Source: Caryophanales bacterium UBA6356
GTDB lineage: Bacteria; Bacillota_I; Bacilli_A; RFN20; CAG-826
NCBI GenBank assembly: GCA_002440125.1
Contig: DJRQ01000050.1
Span: 1 to 9,372 of the forward strand
DNA length: 9,372 nucleotides
Direction of reading: 5' to 3'
The number at the start of each line of letters is the position of its first letter. Within the stretch, counting starts at the first letter, position 1. Under the pieces are notes generated by a model. That model did not search any database. It saw nothing but the letters and a program-made list of their open reading frames with translations, and was not told where the DNA came from. Made by a program: the position numbers and the translations under genes. Below are positions 7,525 to 9,372 of this stretch, in pieces.

Positions 7525-7533
7525 TGCTAAAAT
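7525..7533 (+). promoter_or_regulatory. Candidate extended -10 promoter before the last lipoprotein gene
   Basis: TGCTAAAAT fits an extended -10 element (TGn plus TATAAT with one mismatch) 32 nt before ATG 7566. No convincing -35 box is present, which extended -10 promoters can tolerate. The gap of 56 nt here is the longest inside the operon, so a second transcript covering only the last gene is possible. Confidence 0.3.
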
Positions 7534-7565
7534 ATTGATATGAACAAAAAACGAAAGGAAAATCT

Positions 7566-9026
7566 ATGAAACGTAAAATTGTTCTCTTCCCGTTGGCCGC
7601 TTTGACTATTTTGGGGTTGATTTCGTGCCAAGGAAACAGCGACGATCGGTCTAATTCCGACGCATCTTCTTCCACAACATCAAGCCAATCGGAAACACAA
7701 AAAAAGATTTCGGTTGATAAAAGCGAGGTTACCCTCGAAGTGGGTGAAAATACGCTTGTGGTCGCTACTGTGGAAGGCACTGAAAACACAAACAAAACTT
7801 GGGCTTCCAGCGATCCAAGCGTTGCTACTGTCGAAAGAGGCACTATCACAGGCATTAAAGAAGGCACAGCTACGATCAGTGTTTCCTTAGACGAAGATCC
7901 TACGATCAAAGCTGAAATTGCCGTTACTGTTGTGGCTGCGCAAATCAAGATTAAATCCGCAACCGTCGAGCAAGCCGCTTCTACGAATGGTGGTTTGGCT
8001 CCAAAGACGCTTTATCGCATTTCTGGCATTCTTGAAAAATTCTCTTCGGACGATAAATATGGAAATGGTTATTTGACCGATCCAGCCACTGGCAAAACAG
8101 TGCAGATTTATGGCATGACTGGCACTAATGATGATTCTTGCTTCGATTTTGAAGCTTCTTCTGACAGCAAATTCTTCAAGAACCCAAAGGATGCTAAAAC
8201 ATCTTTGCAAGGCGTCTCTAGTGGAGAATTGGTTACCATCAAAGCAGGTTGGTGCGTTTTTAACGGGAAAACTGAAATTTTCGGTATTTTAGAAAGCCAT
8301 GAGGCCAGCGATAATAAATACACGGCCTCTTTTGAAGCCAATGAACACGCGACAATCTCCCTTGATAAGGTTTCCGATTTAGCGTACGGCGACGTGGTAA
8401 CAGCGAGTGTTACGCCTGCATCTGGGTATGTCGTTGATTCCGTTAATGTGGAAACGCTTTATGGGACCTTTGCCGCGATAAAAGGAACAGAGGATGGCAA
8501 GTATACCTTCAATGCGACATGTGCGAATAAATTAATTGTCACCGTTTCCGTTCCAGTTACTGGCGAAGTTGATTTTGACATGACCGCGGATGGCGTTCTA
8601 AGCCAGTTTAATTTGAACAACCAATATAATCCTGCTGATGTGACTATCAATGGCATTCGTTTTAAAGGAACAAATCTTTCTGCGAGCAAATATAGCGGGT
8701 GGGATGATAATGTTTTGACACTTTGTGCGAAAAATAGCACGGAAACGCTCACTATTTCCGGAAAGGAATTCAATTCGTTTTCGCTAACGTATAAGTGGTG
8801 GGGCAATAATTTAACCTTAGCCGTTTCATCTTCTACCGATGGGGAAAACTGGACTTCCTTGCTTGATTTGCCAGAACCCTCGGGAGTTGATTATGCCGAA
8901 GAACAAAGCTTTGCTACCGGAGAAAATTTTACCACCGCAAACTATTTCCGGATCTCGTTGACCACAAGTGTAACCAAGAATCAAAGAGTTGGCATCTTCA
9001 ACATAAAACTTGGAATTGCGGATTAG
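7566..9026 (+). CDS. Multidomain surface lipoprotein: BIG2, OB-fold-like, InlB-type repeat, beta-sandwich
   Basis: This is a predicted extracellular lipoprotein with lipobox LISC and lipidation at Cys21, followed by a Ser/Thr/Asp-rich tether (22-47). Residues 48-123 form a typical BIG2 Ig-like domain (VTLEVGE, WASSDPSVATV, GTITGIKEGTATIS). About 145-245 resembles a YhcR-like OB-fold (LYRISGILEKF, NGYLTDPATGKTVQIYG, SSGELVTIKAG, TEIFGILE). About 252-329 is an InlB-type beta repeat (YGDVVTASVTPASGYVVDSV). About 334-486 is a beta-sandwich with STDGENWTSL, of the kind seen beside nuclease or OB domains in gut Bacillota lipoproteins. No catalytic motif is visible, so a binding or adhesion role is likelier than enzymatic activity. 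AAAGGA is 6 nt before ATG 7566. It shares domain types with the upstream nuclease, which suggests a common polymeric target, probably nucleic acid (inference). Domain calls are by eye. Confidence 0.85.
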   Translation: MKRKIVLFPLAALTILGLISCQGNSDDRSNSDASSSTTSSQSETQKKISVDKSEVTLEVGENTLVVATVEGTENTNKTWASSDPSVATVERGTITGIKEGTATISVSLDEDPTIKAEIAVTVVAAQIKIKSATVEQAASTNGGLAPKTLYRISGILEKFSSDDKYGNGYLTDPATGKTVQIYGMTGTNDDSCFDFEASSDSKFFKNPKDAKTSLQGVSSGELVTIKAGWCVFNGKTEIFGILESHEASDNKYTASFEANEHATISLDKVSDLAYGDVVTASVTPASGYVVDSVNVETLYGTFAAIKGTEDGKYTFNATCANKLIVTVSVPVTGEVDFDMTADGVLSQFNLNNQYNPADVTINGIRFKGTNLSASKYSGWDDNVLTLCAKNSTETLTISGKEFNSFSLTYKWWGNNLTLAVSSSTDGENWTSLLDLPEPSGVDYAEEQSFATGENFTTANYFRISLTTSVTKNQRVGIFNIKLGIAD

Positions 9027-9040
9027 TTTTCTGAATCGTT

Positions 9041-9059
9041 CTTCTTTAAGCCTTTAAGC
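9041..9059 (+). repeat. Tandem CTTTAAGC repeat with a further copy at 9311-9318
   Basis: CTTTAAGC occurs twice head to tail (9044-9051 and 9052-9059). The 11-mer CTTCTTTAAGC at 9041-9051 recurs at 9308-9318. Three copies within 280 noncoding bases may mark a protein-binding site or simple chance in AT-rich sequence. Confidence 0.4.
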
Positions 9060-9142
9060 GACTTCGAGTGATTGGGATAATATGTCTCTGTTTCATGATT
9101 TACAAAGCGTCAAAAGAACTTTTTGATTCCTAAATTCTAAGC

Positions 9143-9283
9143 CTATTTTAAATGGTTAATGGAAAGCGGCCATGAGGCCGCTTTTCCTTTTCCAAATCGT
9201 TTATGAAGAATTGTTTTCAAATCTAATGAGTTCGGGTTGGAGTAAACCTGTCTAATGAGGTCTTTGTAGATATCATAAGGCAT
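9143..9283 (-). CDS. Doubtful 46-residue antisense ORF
   Basis: On the minus strand an ATG (9281-9283) opens a 46-codon frame that ends with TAG (9143-9145). The first 35 residues look protein-like (MPYDIYKDLIRQVYSNP, then a Leu/Lys-rich helix-like part), while the last ten are read through the operon terminator. An in-frame TGA lies three codons upstream of the ATG, so there is no longer form in this frame. Start-site support is weak (GTGAG only). It could be a small gene, a remnant of a longer protein, or chance. I do not recognise a family. Confidence 0.2.
   Translation of the reverse strand: MPYDIYKDLIRQVYSNPNSLDLKTILHKRFGKGKAASWPLSINHLK
9161..9191 (+). terminator. Rho-independent terminator of the operon
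   Basis: AAAGCGGCC (9163-9171) and GGCCGCTTT (9176-9184) form a perfect 9-bp stem around the loop ATGA. A T-rich tail (TTTTCCTTTT) follows on the plus strand. The GC-rich core and the tail suit termination of the rightward operon. The opposite strand has no U-tract after the stem, so termination is probably one-directional. Confidence 0.85.
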
Positions 9284-9326
9284 TTGTTCTCACTTATACA
9301 TTTGTAACTTCTTTAAGCAAATCTTC

Positions 9327-9355
9327 TTGCGGTTATCCTATGGGCTCTTTATAAT
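9327..9355 (+). promoter_or_regulatory. Candidate promoter for a gene beyond the right edge
   Basis: TTGCGG (9327-9332) and a perfect TATAAT (9350-9355) are separated by 17 nt, the ideal spacing. The near-palindrome CCTGAATTTAGG (9357-9368) follows directly, where transcription would start, and could be an operator. The downstream gene lies outside the window, so this cannot be confirmed here. Confidence 0.45.
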
Positions 9356-9372
9356 ACCTGAATTTAGGAAAC

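Larger units (their letters stand above)
9027..9372. other. Intergenic region to the right of the operon
   Basis: This stretch of 346 nt has no convincing long gene on either strand. It holds tandem CTTTAAGC repeats (9044-9059), an extended -10-like sequence (9073-9081), a small A/T hairpin (9110-9126), the operon terminator, a doubtful antisense ORF of 46 codons, and a promoter-like sequence near the right edge. The operon's 3' untranslated stretch before the terminator is about 135 nt. Confidence 0.6.

Noticed and set aside
1..9372. Mycoplasma origin with UGA read as tryptophan
   Set aside because: All seven genes translate fully with TGG tryptophans and standard stops, and GC content is higher than in typical mycoplasmas.
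1..9372. CRISPR array, insertion sequence, prophage or toxin-antitoxin module
   Set aside because: No regularly spaced repeats, transposase or integrase genes, terminal inverted repeats or small paired genes of that kind are visible.

Overview
This window carries one long rightward gene block (217-9026) of seven genes with very short gaps, ending at a strong rho-independent terminator (about 9161-9191). In order it encodes a CUT1/Ugp-type ABC ATPase with a large internal insertion, two ABC permeases, a lipoprotein solute-binding protein, a lipoprotein with a staphylococcal-nuclease-like (SNase) domain, a small two-helix membrane protein, and a second lipoprotein built from an Ig-like (BIG2) domain, a probable OB-fold, an InlB-type repeat and a C-terminal beta-sandwich. 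The first four genes form a complete importer. The last three look like a cell-surface module for binding and cutting nucleic acid.

Organism: moderately low GC, lipobox lipoproteins without outer-membrane features, good AGGAG-type ribosome binding sites, and BIG2/InlB-repeat lipoproteins point to a Gram-positive-type bacterium of the Bacillota, plausibly an uncultured Bacilli or Mollicutes-related lineage. All tryptophans are TGG and the genes read through in the standard code, so this is not a UGA=Trp Mycoplasma. That placement is an inference from style, not a database match.

Layout: 1-216 is noncoding, with a weak possible terminator of an upstream gene, a nested inverted-repeat structure (70-148) and a perfect TATAAT lacking a good -35 box. 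ATPase, permease 1 and permease 2 are joined by TAATG stop/start overlaps (1698, 2636), which implies translational coupling. The solute-binding protein, nuclease and 149-residue membrane protein each follow within about 35 nt with their own strong ribosome binding site. The last lipoprotein follows after 56 nt, where a possible internal promoter sits. Beyond 9026 there is a 3' region with short repeats, the terminator, a doubtful 46-codon antisense ORF, and a promoter-like sequence pointing out of the right end.

Working model (inference): surface lipoproteins capture extracellular DNA or RNA through OB-fold and beta domains, the SNase-like lipoprotein hydrolyses it, and the linked importer takes up a product. 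The same linkage of an SNase-family surface nuclease with a CUT1-like transporter whose ATPase has an insertion is known in mycoplasmas (MG186 beside MG187-MG189; mhp379 in M. hyopneumoniae). Here the system has a recognisable solute-binding protein, uses the standard code, and includes an extra OB-fold lipoprotein and an orphan membrane protein.
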